Origin: CBDDFS01 sp965227255
GTDB lineage: Bacteria > Bacteroidota > Bacteroidia > Flavobacteriales_E > Vicingaceae
Length of the DNA stretch: 64,000 nt
Reading direction: 5' to 3'
Assembly: GCA_965227255.1 (NCBI GenBank)
Contig: CBDDFS010000002.1
Span: forward strand, 558,001-622,000
This document shows, piece by piece, positions 52,861 to 63,270 of the stretch; position 1 is the stretch's first letter, and every line of letters begins with the position of its first letter. The notes under the pieces are model-generated. The model made no database searches, was not told the origin of the DNA, and saw nothing but the letters and a program-made list of their open reading frames with translations. Position numbers and translations under genes: made by a program.

Positions 52861-53742
52861 GCCTTGCCAAATACCTCCTCCGGAAAACTCACTTTAGTCA
52901 AGGTTATATCTCTTTTGTCAGTTGTACGATGGTACAACATCATGCTGGTGGCATCTGCACAGTACCTGGCTTCGTTATATATTATTCATGACATCAGTGA
53001 ATGGAAAAGTGTTTTGCTTGATCCAAATCTGTTTTTTCTGGCTTTGTCCTCGGCATTTCTCATTGCCGCAGGTTATATAATCAATGGCTTTTATGATTCC
53101 GAAAAAGATCTGATCAACAGGCCGGATGTTACTCTATTCAATCAGATTGTAAGCAAAAAGTTCCGGCTGTATTGTTATTTTTTCTTCAATCTTATTGGGG
53201 TATTGCTTGCACTGATGGTGAACCTGGAGATTGTGATATTTCACTTTCTCTTTTCCTTCGGATTATGGTTCTATTCTCATAAACTTAAAAAGATACTCTT
53301 TATCGGAAATCTCTCAGGAACCTTTTTAAGCATTGTCCCATTCTTCAGCATAAGCATTTATTATCATACCATAACACCTTTTATTGCTTTGTATGTTGGA
53401 TTCATTTTCCTCATTGAACTTACTAGGGAAATAGTCAAGGATGTAATGGCGATGAAAGGAGATATGATCATGGGGTATAAGACTATGCCTGTGGAATTCG
53501 GAATGGAACGGACCAAAAAGATAATTATGCTTCTTCAGATGCTAACGATACAGATTCCCTTTCTTCTTTATATGCTCAAGGGTGTTAGTATGATCATGTT
53601 ATATTTCCTGTTTTCTGCAGGTCTAATTGCAGGAACCATGATCATGTTATGGAAGGCCGAAGAGCAAAACACTTTCAGCGTTGTAAACAGTATCTACAAA
53701 GTTGTACTGCTTGCCGGAATTCTTTGTATTGTCCTCTTCTAG
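52852..53742 (+). CDS. UbiA-family prenyltransferase
   Basis: A 296-residue membrane enzyme joining a prenyl diphosphate to an acceptor. Two Asp-rich motifs are seen: NGFYDSEKDLINRPD (about residue 78) and ELTREIVKDVMAMKGD (about residue 190), with the following GYKTMPVEFG. Eight or so membrane segments. Its place at the end of the mevalonate operon suggests a downstream isoprenoid product, possibly a geranylgeranylglycerol-phosphate-like lipid or a quinone; the acceptor is not determined. The start is GTG. It abuts the PNGase-like gene, whose stop begins at 53743. Confidence 0.88.
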   Translation: MSEALPNTSSGKLTLVKVISLLSVVRWYNIMLVASAQYLASLYIIHDISEWKSVLLDPNLFFLALSSAFLIAAGYIINGFYDSEKDLINRPDVTLFNQIVSKKFRLYCYFFFNLIGVLLALMVNLEIVIFHFLFSFGLWFYSHKLKKILFIGNLSGTFLSIVPFFSISIYYHTITPFIALYVGFIFLIELTREIVKDVMAMKGDMIMGYKTMPVEFGMERTKKIIMLLQMLTIQIPFLLYMLKGVSMIMLYFLFSAGLIAGTMIMLWKAEEQNTFSVVNSIYKVVLLAGILCIVLF

Positions 53743-56700
53743 TTAGTTTATAACTACTTTTTTCGTGTTCAGATTCTGACCGTCAAATACCTGAATCAAA
53801 TAGATTCCTTTAGTCAGGTTTTCAGAATTGAAGATCAATTTATTTCCTTGTCTGTTGGGAGTTACACCCACCATTTGACCTGAAGAATTCAACAAGTTAA
53901 CGGTTTTATTATCCAGGTTGTTCAATTCAACAGTGAATTCAGAGCTTGCCGGATTTGGGTATATATTGAAAATATCATTCTTAAGGTTATAGATCTCTTC
54001 AACGACAAGCGGGTTATCAATGGTGAATTGTATTTCTATGAATTTTCCAAAGTCGGGCTGAAGGGTTTCAATGATCTTTCCAAAAGAACCTGCGGCCTCA
54101 GTCAAACGCATAAAGCCCGTACCATCGTTATTGGCCCAGAAAGAAATGCCATCGTCATCCGTATCTTCAAGAACAAGTCGATAGCATCCATGACCAAGTG
54201 TCAGTGTATCCCTGTATTCAGTATTGTTTGCGAAAGAAGTTTTCGAATAAATAACCTGATCGTGTTCATCATATACGAAGTACTTGTTCTCGTTGGCCGC
54301 ATTGTTTGTCTTAAACCAAATAACAAATTGTCCAGGTAAAACCGTGGGAATCTCAAAATGAGATCTCATGGAATTATTATAGATATATTCATCATTACCT
54401 TCATTTGGATTTGATAGCTCGGCATAGAAGCGATTGTTATCCGGCTTCATGTTCTTCCACAAATTAGAACCAACAGAAGGAAGTACAACCGTTTCCTCTT
54501 CGTTGAATTCCAGATTCCCTGTCCATGTATAAGATTGTTTCTCTGTAGCATCGTTGATCCAGTATTCAATATCCACACTGGTCAGGTCAGTAGATCCTGT
54601 ATTTTTGATCACAATTGTTGGGTTCATGCACGACTGATTTCGCTTTGCATATGCAACAGAAGTAGTAGGCGACTGAATTTCCACAATGCTCGCGTCAAGA
54701 GAGAAATTTGTGCTTCCATAAGTCACCAGCTGATTGTTGACAATATAGTTTGAGGCACCAGATGCAAAGACAACTCCATAGTCGATTTTCGCTGTCGATC
54801 CGGCGGTCACCTTTGATGTAATATCAATTTCCCTTAGGTCGGTTGCCATTCCGGGACACCAGCCTGCGCGATCATATATCCAGGTTCCACCCTGAGGGTG
54901 AACAGGATTTGCCGCACATTCTTTCCATACCGACCATTGCTCTTTAAGTGAACCATCATTTACGTCAATGAAGTGATCTCTCGCAATGAATTCGCCTTCC
55001 TGACCATGACCTGTAATGGCCGATCTGATTTTGAATGATTGACCTGTAGACAACATGGGCACGTCTCTTGGTCTGAAATCAAGTTCATTGCTGATGGAGT
55101 TATAAGATGGTTTTGTAACCCTCCATATCTGTTCAATATCAATCACATCTCTTGGGGGAGTTCCTACGATGAATTCAAATTGAATGTCCATTTCTTCCTG
55201 CCATTGTCCGCCCCATTCCATGGTCATTCGTTTGTCGCCGGTTAATATTGGACTGAAATCTGTTATATCAAAAACCCAGGTCTCACCATCCAGACCGAAA
55301 TCCAGACCAATTCCATAAGGAGTTACGAATGAAACCAATTCAAACCTCATTGGATATCTGCGGTAGTAAGGCAAATAAACAGGAGCTATCGATCCTGAAT
55401 TACTCACCTGAAATGAATCTACAGCGATGCCATTTGTATCGAAAAGATATTCATAGCCACCTGGCCAGTAATAAGAGAGGGTATTACTAATACTATCACT
55501 TTTCAATCCACTCATCTTGTGGACGGTATAAGCTCTTACAGAATGCTGAAAATTCTGAATTGTGTCAATAACTGTATCGGTGTTTGTGGTCAGCACGTAA
55601 TTACCTTGAAGGAATGTTAAATTGGGCCTGGTTTGTACATATTGAACATCTTTGAACAGGTCAACTCCTTTAATTTTACTCCACTGATTACCTAATTCAA
55701 TACTTGCATCGTTATTGTTAGAAGTCGAATCTCCAATGCTTATCCCACTCCCTTCATTCATTGAATACCACGCCTTCAGATTATTGTAATTTGGGTGATT
55801 GGAATTGACACTTTTATTCATCCAGTCTTCAATTTCAGACTGACCGATCTCTGTGTCCCATATTCTCACATCGTCAATTACACCGTAGAAGTATCTGTTA
55901 TTTGTTCCTCTACTGATTCTTACATTAATGCCATTTGAGTTGTCTGTATTTATTGCTTTCGAAGCCTGACCTTTTGTTCCGTCAAGAACACCATCAACAT
56001 ATAATTTGACCTGAGTAACATTGTTTCCTGAGAATGTGCAGGCCACATGATGCCATTTGCCATCGTTCACTTTGGTAAGGCCTACTTTATTTCCTCCGTT
56101 CACTTCTACACGGAGCTCACCGGAATTCTCAACTCGGAAATTCCACTTTTGTCCACTGGCATCTCGTCCCCAGCTCACAATTTCCTTACCACCCTGATTT
56201 GTCTTTATCCAAGCTTCAACTGTTCTGGCTCCGCTACCTCCAATTCCTTTGTATTGATTGGCCTCAATGTAATTGGCACCATCCATAAAGAAGTAATTGT
56301 CAGATGAGGTGTGCATTCCTTGTTCAAAGCTTGTTGTGTGTCCGAGTACTTCAGTATTGCTGCTTGAAGTTGCATTAGAAAAACTGAGCTCAACAATCAG
56401 GTTGTCTGTGCCATTCCAATTGTAAGCGGTATGAAATTGAATTCGGTTCAAACCATTGCTGAGGTTTGTATTATAAAAGTACACTTCCGAAAATCCAACG
56501 AATTCGGGATCCGGAGTGATTTCTGACAAAATTGTATCTGTTGTGGATTTGATTCTGACTCTTAGATAATTTGCCTGCCCTCCGGTATTTGACACATTTA
56601 GCATGATTCCATCAATAAAACCACTTATTACACCGGCTGTGCTCAACTCAGAAGCCAAATACAGATATTGTGATTTCGCGTTGAGTTTTGAAGTTGGCAG

Positions 56701-57168
56701 ACACTCGGTCATATTAACTGTACCAGTACCAACGCTTGATAGAGTCTCACTGATGATGCTGTCGACATTTACATCCTGCTGATAATTCAGATAATACGAG
56801 TAAGTGGGATTCTGAGAATAATCAAAAGAAGATCCCGAAAAGTTCGAGATTACATGAGAAATCTGTCTGGAATAAAGAGAATCGATTTTGGATGGGTCAT
56901 GAATGTAGGTATTACATGAATAGTCCCATTCTCCGCACCCTCTGTTTCTGTTTTGTCCGTCTGACACTTTGCCATCCTTGCACCTCATGCTATATTTCAT
57001 AAGGACCTTGGAGAAGGTGAGCGATGGATCATTTGGGAAGCTAACGGTAGTATCCCTGGTGGCCGAACCGTAATGCAGGGATTTTACGACAATAGTGTCA
57101 CCGGTCGACTGAGCAAAAGTGCTCAGGCCAATGATAATTCCAAATGCAGTAGCAAGAAACTTTTTCAT
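53743..57168 (-). CDS. PNGase F-like and LamG domain T9SS protein
   Basis: A 1141-residue secreted protein. Signal peptide ends TFAQ; an N-terminal domain with a short Cys-rich segment (CGEWDYSCNTYI); a LamG/concanavalin-like domain about residues 285-460 (AWIKTNQGGKEIVSW ... DVRIWDTEIGQSEIEDW); a region from about 620 to 800 that fits the peptide:N-glycosidase F C-terminal fold (FVTPYGIGLDFGLDGETWVFDI, TMEWGGQWQEEMDIQFEFIVGTPPRDVIDI); an Ig-like section; and a T9SS type A domain (FNIYPNPASSEFTVE ... KKVVIN). PNGase F removes N-glycans; whether this protein is active is unproven. It lies 52 bases downstream of the RND gene. Confidence 0.82.
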   Translation of the reverse strand: MKKFLATAFGIIIGLSTFAQSTGDTIVVKSLHYGSATRDTTVSFPNDPSLTFSKVLMKYSMRCKDGKVSDGQNRNRGCGEWDYSCNTYIHDPSKIDSLYSRQISHVISNFSGSSFDYSQNPTYSYYLNYQQDVNVDSIISETLSSVGTGTVNMTECLPTSKLNAKSQYLYLASELSTAGVISGFIDGIMLNVSNTGGQANYLRVRIKSTTDTILSEITPDPEFVGFSEVYFYNTNLSNGLNRIQFHTAYNWNGTDNLIVELSFSNATSSSNTEVLGHTTSFEQGMHTSSDNYFFMDGANYIEANQYKGIGGSGARTVEAWIKTNQGGKEIVSWGRDASGQKWNFRVENSGELRVEVNGGNKVGLTKVNDGKWHHVACTFSGNNVTQVKLYVDGVLDGTKGQASKAINTDNSNGINVRISRGTNNRYFYGVIDDVRIWDTEIGQSEIEDWMNKSVNSNHPNYNNLKAWYSMNEGSGISIGDSTSNNNDASIELGNQWSKIKGVDLFKDVQYVQTRPNLTFLQGNYVLTTNTDTVIDTIQNFQHSVRAYTVHKMSGLKSDSISNTLSYYWPGGYEYLFDTNGIAVDSFQVSNSGSIAPVYLPYYRRYPMRFELVSFVTPYGIGLDFGLDGETWVFDITDFSPILTGDKRMTMEWGGQWQEEMDIQFEFIVGTPPRDVIDIEQIWRVTKPSYNSISNELDFRPRDVPMLSTGQSFKIRSAITGHGQEGEFIARDHFIDVNDGSLKEQWSVWKECAANPVHPQGGTWIYDRAGWCPGMATDLREIDITSKVTAGSTAKIDYGVVFASGASNYIVNNQLVTYGSTNFSLDASIVEIQSPTTSVAYAKRNQSCMNPTIVIKNTGSTDLTSVDIEYWINDATEKQSYTWTGNLEFNEEETVVLPSVGSNLWKNMKPDNNRFYAELSNPNEGNDEYIYNNSMRSHFEIPTVLPGQFVIWFKTNNAANENKYFVYDEHDQVIYSKTSFANNTEYRDTLTLGHGCYRLVLEDTDDDGISFWANNDGTGFMRLTEAAGSFGKIIETLQPDFGKFIEIQFTIDNPLVVEEIYNLKNDIFNIYPNPASSEFTVELNNLDNKTVNLLNSSGQMVGVTPNRQGNKLIFNSENLTKGIYLIQVFDGQNLNTKKVVIN

Positions 57169-57220
57169 ACGGGACTTTTTGATGTAATGCCAGCGAAATT
57201 ACACCAAAAAGCCGTACAGT

Positions 57221-60200
57221 TTACTTAAATGCGGGCGCTGAGACCTTCACAGTTTCCGCTTTGCTTTTCATGAAATACTTGTATTTGAGTCGGGTTGATA
57301 GATAGAACATCACCGGTACAATTACAAGGGTCAGGAAGGTTGCAAAGGTCAGACCGAAGATGATGGTCCATGACATTGGTCCCCAAAAGATAACATTGTC
57401 ACCTCCAACATAAATATGAGGATCATAAGTTGTCAGCAGGGAAACGAAGTCGATGTTCAATCCAACTGCCAAAGGCATCAAACCGAGGATGGTCGTGATG
57501 GCCGTGAGCAATACCGGACGTAACCTCGTCTTTCCACCTGAAATCATGCTTTCGATCAATACAGGTACAGGCAACTTGTCATTTTTCTCCAGGCCGAGTT
57601 TTTCCCTCTGTCTGTCCATGATCAGTTTCGTATAATCGATCAATACAATGGCATTATTAACAACAATACCTGCAAGAGAGATAATACCGATCATGGTCAT
57701 AATGATAACGAAGTCCATTTGGAAAGTGACAAGTCCAATGAATACTCCAATCAAACTGAATACCACAGAAGCAACGATGATGAATGGCGTTGCCGCTGAG
57801 TTGAATTGGGCTACCATGATCAGGAAAATAAGGAATACAGCAATCATAAGGGCTGTAGTTAGGAACGACATTTCCTCTGCCTGCTCCTCTTGCTGACCTG
57901 TAAATTTCAATGAATTCTGTTCCGGCAATTCATAATCAACCAATGCTGTTTTGATTTCTTCAACCACTTCGTTTGGGTTGTAACCTTCCAGAACGTTTGA
58001 AGAAATCGTAATGATCCTGTTCAGATCTTTTCTTTTTACCGCGCTGAATGTCGAAGTTCTTTCAGCCGAAGCAACACTTGAAATTGGAACCTGTCTGATC
58101 TTACCGGTCATCTGATCTCTGAACGTAACACGCTGATTCATCAATGCGTCTGCATCATATCGGAATTCATCATTCAGTCGAATGACAATAGGATAGTCAT
58201 CTTCACCATCTTTAAAAGATGAAGGTAATTCAAGTCCGAACAATGCATTTCGAATCGCTGATCCAATCTGAGATGTAGACAGGTCAAATCTTCTGGCTTT
58301 ATCCCTGTTAATAGTGATCGGCATTTCAGGTTTTCCTTGCTCTACGTCAAGTTTTAATTCTTCAATTCCGGGAATGTTGCTGCCGTCAATAAAGTCCTTG
58401 ACGTTGTTAGCCTGTGCCAGCAACTGATGATAATCCTCACCTTCAATCTCTATGTTGATCGGCTTACCTTGAGGAGGTCCGGCTGCGTCTTTGTCAACCA
58501 CTATTTGAACTCCGGCTGTACTTCTTACCAAGGCCCTTATTTCTTCAAGAACGTCTGATGTGACCACACCTCTTCTGTCCTTGAATTCACTAAAGTTGAT
58601 AGAAATTCTGGCTTTATGAGGTGTCTGTGCCATCGAAGGTCCTTGATTCGGATCTGAAGTTCCTTCACCAACCTGCGCAATGATAGACTGCACGAGGTAA
58701 TTGTGTGTTTTCATTTTTCCATCAACCTCCTCAGTAACCTCCCATTGCTTCGTATAATCAATGATCTTTCCTTCAAGATCGGAAGTTATTCTATTTACCT
58801 CTTCAATATCAGTGCCAATAGGAGCCTCAATAAAAACGTTCACATATTTCGGCTGGTTTTCCGGGAAGAAAATCACTTTTGGCATGAAGGCTCCCAAAAG
58901 TCCAAACGAAAAGATGAGAAAAACGAAAACCCCTGCAAAGAAGTATATCGGCTTGTATCCAGTGAAGGCGTATCGAAGAAACTTTTCATAATTCACTTCC
59001 AACCATGGTATAACTGTTGTCTGAAACCAGGAAGTAGCAGGCGTAAGAATAAATTTATTAACCAATCCGATAATCCCTGAAATAATAAAAAGATTAGCCA
59101 GCCATAAAATTCCCAGGCTTTCTTCTTCTCCACCCATGACAGGCGCGAAATTCATACCGGTCAAAATGAGCCCTATTGCGATCAGGGATCCAGATATTCT
59201 GTATACCTTCTTTCGAGGTGTATACAACTCTTCAATCTTCATGAAGACGGATGTAAGTACCGGATTGATCACAAGGGCAACGAAAAGAGATGAACCCAAC
59301 ACGATCATCAAGGTGATTGGCAGGTACTTCATGAATTCTCCCATCATTCCTGGCCATATGGCCAGAGGAATAAAGGCAGCTAGAGTAGTGGCTGTGGATG
59401 CAATAATTGGCCATGCTACTTCTCCAACTCCATGTTTGGCTGCATCAAAGGCCGACATTCCCTCATCCATCAGACGATAGATATTTTCAACAACCACAAT
59501 TCCATTATCCACAAGCATACCGAGTGCAAGTATCAGAGAGAATAGAACCATCATGTTCAATGTCACACCCAATGCACCAAGGATGAAGAAGGCAATGAAC
59601 ATTGAAAGTGGGATGGCAATTCCGACAAAAAGGGCATTCCTTATACCCAGGAAGAAGAGTAGAACCCCTATTACGAGAAGCATACCGAAGATGATACTGT
59701 TCTCCAATTCAGCCACCATCATTCTGGTCTGATCTGATTGGTCATTAGTGATAGAAATCTCAAGGTTTTTAGGGAAGACCTCTGCTTTGGCTTTTTCGAG
59801 AATGTCTGAGATCTTATCGGAGGCATTGATCAGGTTTTCTCCCGCTCTTTTCTTCACGTCAACCATGACAACAGGCTTTTCATATTCCCGTGCATACGAT
59901 TCTTTTTCCTTGTCCTCAAAAACGACTTCCGCTATATCCCTGAGATATACGATATTGAATTTTTCGTTCTTTACAATAGTGTTTTTTATTTCTTCAGCGT
60001 TTTTGTATTCACCGATGATCCTTACCGTTCTTCGGTAGTCGTCATTTAGAATGTCGCCGGCAGATATGGTAGCATTTTCACCATTTACAGCATTGGCAAT
60101 GTCATTGAATGAGATCTCGTTCGACTGCATTTTATACAGGTCGACCTTGATCTTCATTTCCTTTTTCTGAACCCCACGAATATCTACTTCAGTAATTTCT

Positions 60201-60757
60201 GGAAGGGCTTCAATTTCATCTTCCAAATACTCAGCGAAATCTTCAAGTTGCTCCAGTGAAAAGTCACCAGAGAGATTAATATTCATGACGGGCATCATCT
60301 CAGAGAAATTCATCTCAAAGATGTTCGGATCGGCGGGCAGGTCAGTCGGGAAATCCGCATCACTTTTGGCAATGTCCACTTTATCCTTGACCTTTCTGAG
60401 GGCTTCTTCCGGAGTAACACTAAAGTCAAATTCAACAAGTATGGTTGAATATCCCTGTACCGATGTAGACGTAATCTTATCGATTCCTGTGATGGTATTG
60501 ATCTCTTTTTCCAGTGGACGTGTGATCAATTTTTCCATATCCAACGGAGAGTTACCGGGATAAGCCGTACCCACATAAATCTGTGGAATTACTACTTCAG
60601 GGAAACTTTCCCTCGGCATGGAAACATAAGAGGCAAATCCTGCGATTCCGATGATGAACAGAATCACAAAGACCGTAGTCTTATTCTTTAAGGATGCTGT
60701 GGTCAGTCCGAATTCTTTCAGGATAGACCCTTTCTCTGTGTTTTTTTCTTCCTGCAT
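57221..60757 (-). CDS. RND efflux pump inner-membrane permease
   Basis: A 1178-residue proton-driven transporter of the AcrB-type RND superfamily. N-terminal membrane segment, MPRESFPEVVIPQIYVGTAYPG, then two halves of membrane segments: FFLGIRNALFVGIAIPLSMF and IIVVENIYRLMDEGMS (segments 2-4) and DFVIIMTMIGIISLAGIVVNNAIVLIDY with RLRPVLLTAITTILGLMPLA (segments 8-12). Charged residues for proton relay occur in segment 4 (IVVEN). It is larger than a typical 1040-residue RND, with extra segments after the first half. It should act with the adaptor and outer-membrane protein encoded upstream. Spacing to the adaptor is 11 bases. Confidence 0.9.
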   Translation of the reverse strand: MQEEKNTEKGSILKEFGLTTASLKNKTTVFVILFIIGIAGFASYVSMPRESFPEVVIPQIYVGTAYPGNSPLDMEKLITRPLEKEINTITGIDKITSTSVQGYSTILVEFDFSVTPEEALRKVKDKVDIAKSDADFPTDLPADPNIFEMNFSEMMPVMNINLSGDFSLEQLEDFAEYLEDEIEALPEITEVDIRGVQKKEMKIKVDLYKMQSNEISFNDIANAVNGENATISAGDILNDDYRRTVRIIGEYKNAEEIKNTIVKNEKFNIVYLRDIAEVVFEDKEKESYAREYEKPVVMVDVKKRAGENLINASDKISDILEKAKAEVFPKNLEISITNDQSDQTRMMVAELENSIIFGMLLVIGVLLFFLGIRNALFVGIAIPLSMFIAFFILGALGVTLNMMVLFSLILALGMLVDNGIVVVENIYRLMDEGMSAFDAAKHGVGEVAWPIIASTATTLAAFIPLAIWPGMMGEFMKYLPITLMIVLGSSLFVALVINPVLTSVFMKIEELYTPRKKVYRISGSLIAIGLILTGMNFAPVMGGEEESLGILWLANLFIISGIIGLVNKFILTPATSWFQTTVIPWLEVNYEKFLRYAFTGYKPIYFFAGVFVFLIFSFGLLGAFMPKVIFFPENQPKYVNVFIEAPIGTDIEEVNRITSDLEGKIIDYTKQWEVTEEVDGKMKTHNYLVQSIIAQVGEGTSDPNQGPSMAQTPHKARISINFSEFKDRRGVVTSDVLEEIRALVRSTAGVQIVVDKDAAGPPQGKPINIEIEGEDYHQLLAQANNVKDFIDGSNIPGIEELKLDVEQGKPEMPITINRDKARRFDLSTSQIGSAIRNALFGLELPSSFKDGEDDYPIVIRLNDEFRYDADALMNQRVTFRDQMTGKIRQVPISSVASAERTSTFSAVKRKDLNRIITISSNVLEGYNPNEVVEEIKTALVDYELPEQNSLKFTGQQEEQAEEMSFLTTALMIAVFLIFLIMVAQFNSAATPFIIVASVVFSLIGVFIGLVTFQMDFVIIMTMIGIISLAGIVVNNAIVLIDYTKLIMDRQREKLGLEKNDKLPVPVLIESMISGGKTRLRPVLLTAITTILGLMPLAVGLNIDFVSLLTTYDPHIYVGGDNVIFWGPMSWTIIFGLTFATFLTLVIVPVMFYLSTRLKYKYFMKSKAETVKVSAPAFK

Positions 60758-60768
60758 TTTTTCGGAAT

Positions 60769-61926
60769 TTAAATATCACTAACAGTAATTAGTTCGCCGT
60801 CTTTTATCCCTCTCGCACCTTTTGTAATAACCTTATCTCCATCTGAGAGTCCGGAAAGTATTTCTATCTCTCCTTTATATGAAACACCACTTTCAACCAA
60901 TAGTTTTTTGGCACGGTTGTTTCCATTCTCCTGAACTACGAAGACGAATTCATCACCCTGAGGTGTTTCCTGCAACAACTTGGTTGGAATAATGAATCTT
61001 TCCTCTTCAGAAACGTAATCAAGGATCTGAACCGAGGCGAGCAGGTTTGGAATTAAAATGTTGTCTTTGTTCTCTAATTCAAATCTCACTTTGAAGGTCC
61101 TGTTATTCGGATTTATAAAGCTTCCTATTCTTGAAATGGATGATTTTACTTCATAATTAACACTCGGAAAAGAGATCAATGCTGTATCACCAACTTTGAT
61201 CTTACTCAGGTAATTTTCTGAAATGTCCGCTTTCAGATATACATGGTCGAGATTCATGATCCTTACCAATGGAATACCGGGGGCGGCCATTTCACCCACT
61301 TTAGGCATGATTTCGTCTACCACACCGGCAAATGGAGCTTTGATATTATAATATTCCAGCTGAGAATAGGCCGTGGCGAGTTTGGCTTCCAGACTTTCTT
61401 TATTGGTTTTGGCTTCCAGATACTGAACCTCGGAACCAATGTTCTGATCCCATAGACTCTTTTGTTTTTCATAGACAGTTGTAGCCAGCTCAATCTGAGT
61501 CTTCAGTTCTTCAATGTTATTCTGAAGCACTCTGCTATCGAGTTCTATGAGCATTTGACCTTTTCGCACATTCTGACCTTCCTTGGCATGAATTTTGAGA
61601 ATCTTAGCGGCAACGTCGGCATTGATCTGAGCATTTTTATCCGTCTCTATCACTCCCTGAACTTTGAAGTAATGTCTGAAAACATCCTTTTTTAGTGAGC
61701 TTGTGGTGACCACAGGAATATTCTTGAAAGTTGTTGTGTCCAGCTTCGCGAGTCGCTCATCTATCTCGCCAATTCTTTCAGATATTTCTCCCTTTACCTC
61801 TCTGAGACTGTCTTTTTCTTCTTTGAGAAGTTCTACTTCATTTTCCGGACCGCTTTCACATGATATCATGAAGGCCATAGAAGCGATCAGAGAAAGGATG
61901 AGGTATTTGTTTGCTGTTTTTTTCAT
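60769..61926 (-). CDS. RND efflux periplasmic adaptor (membrane fusion protein) lipoprotein
   Basis: A 385-residue lipoprotein, starting at the ATG (61926) rather than a TTG 15 bases upstream. The signal ends MISC with Cys23, followed by a Glu/Lys-rich segment; then the HlyD/AcrA barrel-sandwich hybrid, a coiled-coil hairpin (ELKTQIELATTVYEKQKSLWDQ) and the beta domain (APFAGVVDEIMPKVGEMA, GIPLVRIMNLDHVYLKADI). It links the inner-membrane pump to the outer-membrane channel. It lies 11 bases after the tolC stop. Confidence 0.9.
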   Translation of the reverse strand: MKKTANKYLILSLIASMAFMISCESGPENEVELLKEEKDSLREVKGEISERIGEIDERLAKLDTTTFKNIPVVTTSSLKKDVFRHYFKVQGVIETDKNAQINADVAAKILKIHAKEGQNVRKGQMLIELDSRVLQNNIEELKTQIELATTVYEKQKSLWDQNIGSEVQYLEAKTNKESLEAKLATAYSQLEYYNIKAPFAGVVDEIMPKVGEMAAPGIPLVRIMNLDHVYLKADISENYLSKIKVGDTALISFPSVNYEVKSSISRIGSFINPNNRTFKVRFELENKDNILIPNLLASVQILDYVSEEERFIIPTKLLQETPQGDEFVFVVQENGNNRAKKLLVESGVSYKGEIEILSGLSDGDKVITKGARGIKDGELITVSDI

Positions 61927-61937
61927 CGTTTTATAGA

Positions 61938-63270
61938 TCAATAGTTGTTTAGGGCTTTGTCCAGGGTTGCTTTTGTATCGAGAATTCTATACAAAGCGTT
62001 GATATAATTCCCCTGTGTTTGTAAATATTGGTTATTGGCTACGGTCACATCCAGACTGGAAGCCAATCCATTCTTTTGTTTAGTTGTTGTTATATCAAAA
62101 ATCTTTTTGGATGTATTCAAGTTTTTTTCTTCAACTCTGAATTGTTCGAGTGCATCAATGTAAGATGTGCGGGCGACACTCACTTCGATCTTCAGATTAT
62201 CAGTTAACATTTGTTTTTCATTCTGAAGTCGATTCAGCTGGATTTTACTTTGCTGAAGTTTATTATGATTCATGGTTGAAGTGAAAATGGGCATTGAAAA
62301 ATTCAATCCGATGAAACTACTTTTGTACCACACATTGTCGCTTGCCAGGATATTCTGAAAAGAGCTTTGCATGTAATTATATTGTGCACCGATCTTCGGT
62401 AATCTTGAAACTTTATCCGACTTGATCTGCAACAAGCTTAATTGTTCTCGTTGTTTCAATCAGCTTGTAGTCGATGTGATTTTCAATCTGCAATTCATCA
62501 TTCAAAAGAGCACCTTCATCATAGTTTGAATAGATGGTCTGAAGATCTTCCGTCAAAGTGATCGGAGCATTAATGTCACGGCCCATCTGAAAATTTAATA
62601 TCTGATAGGTGATGGAGATTTGTCTTTCGATAGTCTGCAATCTTTTTTCTGCATCAGACAATATGAGATCCAGCTGATCAACCTCAATTTCCTCAATGAA
62701 ACCGGCTTCGAACATTTGCTGAAGTTGTTCCATTTGACCTTCAAGTTTTTCAACATTTTCTTCGAACACATTTTTATTAGCCTCTGCGATCAGGGCATTA
62801 TAATATGACCTCGATACCATATCCTTTACTTCGATCTCGGTTTTGTCAATGTTCTGGTTCATCAATTCCTTGTAAGTTTTGGATGCCTGAAGGCCCACAA
62901 AGAATGTTCCATCAAAGATCAATTGAGTGGCATTGATACTTGCGTTCGCATTGTTATCCTGACCGAATTGAAGAGCAACTACTTCATCAGAAGGAGCTGA
63001 CGGATCAAAAGTCGTGGCATCAACTACTGTTACGGGTATGTCTATGTTGTATTGAACATTTGCCTGAGCAGAAACCTGTGGCAAGCCTATGGCTGTGGTC
63101 TCTTTAACTTTTCTAACCGACTCCTCATATTCGAGCTTGGCATTTTGCACTCTCAAATGATTGTCGAGGGCATACTGCTGAGCTTCGGCGAGGGTAAATG
63201 CCGTTTTATCGTCTTGTGCCAGCATGATGCCTGGCAAAGAAAGCAGAATGATTAGGATTTTTATTTTCAT
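61938..63270 (-). pseudogene. TolC-family outer-membrane efflux protein, split by frameshift
   Basis: Two reading frames cover one TolC-type protein. The first (63270-62413) has a signal peptide (MKIKILIILLSLPGIMLA, then QDDK), the paired helices LTLAEAQQYALDNHLRVQN-like and ends HIDYKLIETT followed by 11 out-of-frame residues. The second frame picks up at LKQREQLSLLQIKSDKVSRLPK (about 62459) and runs to 61938 with FSMPIF, LENKQMLTDNL and NNQYLQTQGNYINALYRI, a normal TolC end. The break is near 62448-62454. Restoring two bases (a CA unit in ACACA) rejoins a 444-residue TolC. Either the pump has lost its channel or the sequence holds an indel. Confidence 0.8.

Noticed and set aside
58703..59080. 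A plus-strand ORF of 125 codons inside the RND gene
   Set aside because: It is antisense to a well-conserved membrane transporter and has no independent start signals.
62413..62459. Two separate TolC-like genes instead of one
   Set aside because: The halves overlap by 47 bases, the first lacks a C-terminus and the second lacks a signal peptide and has only a TTG start; together they make one ordinary TolC.
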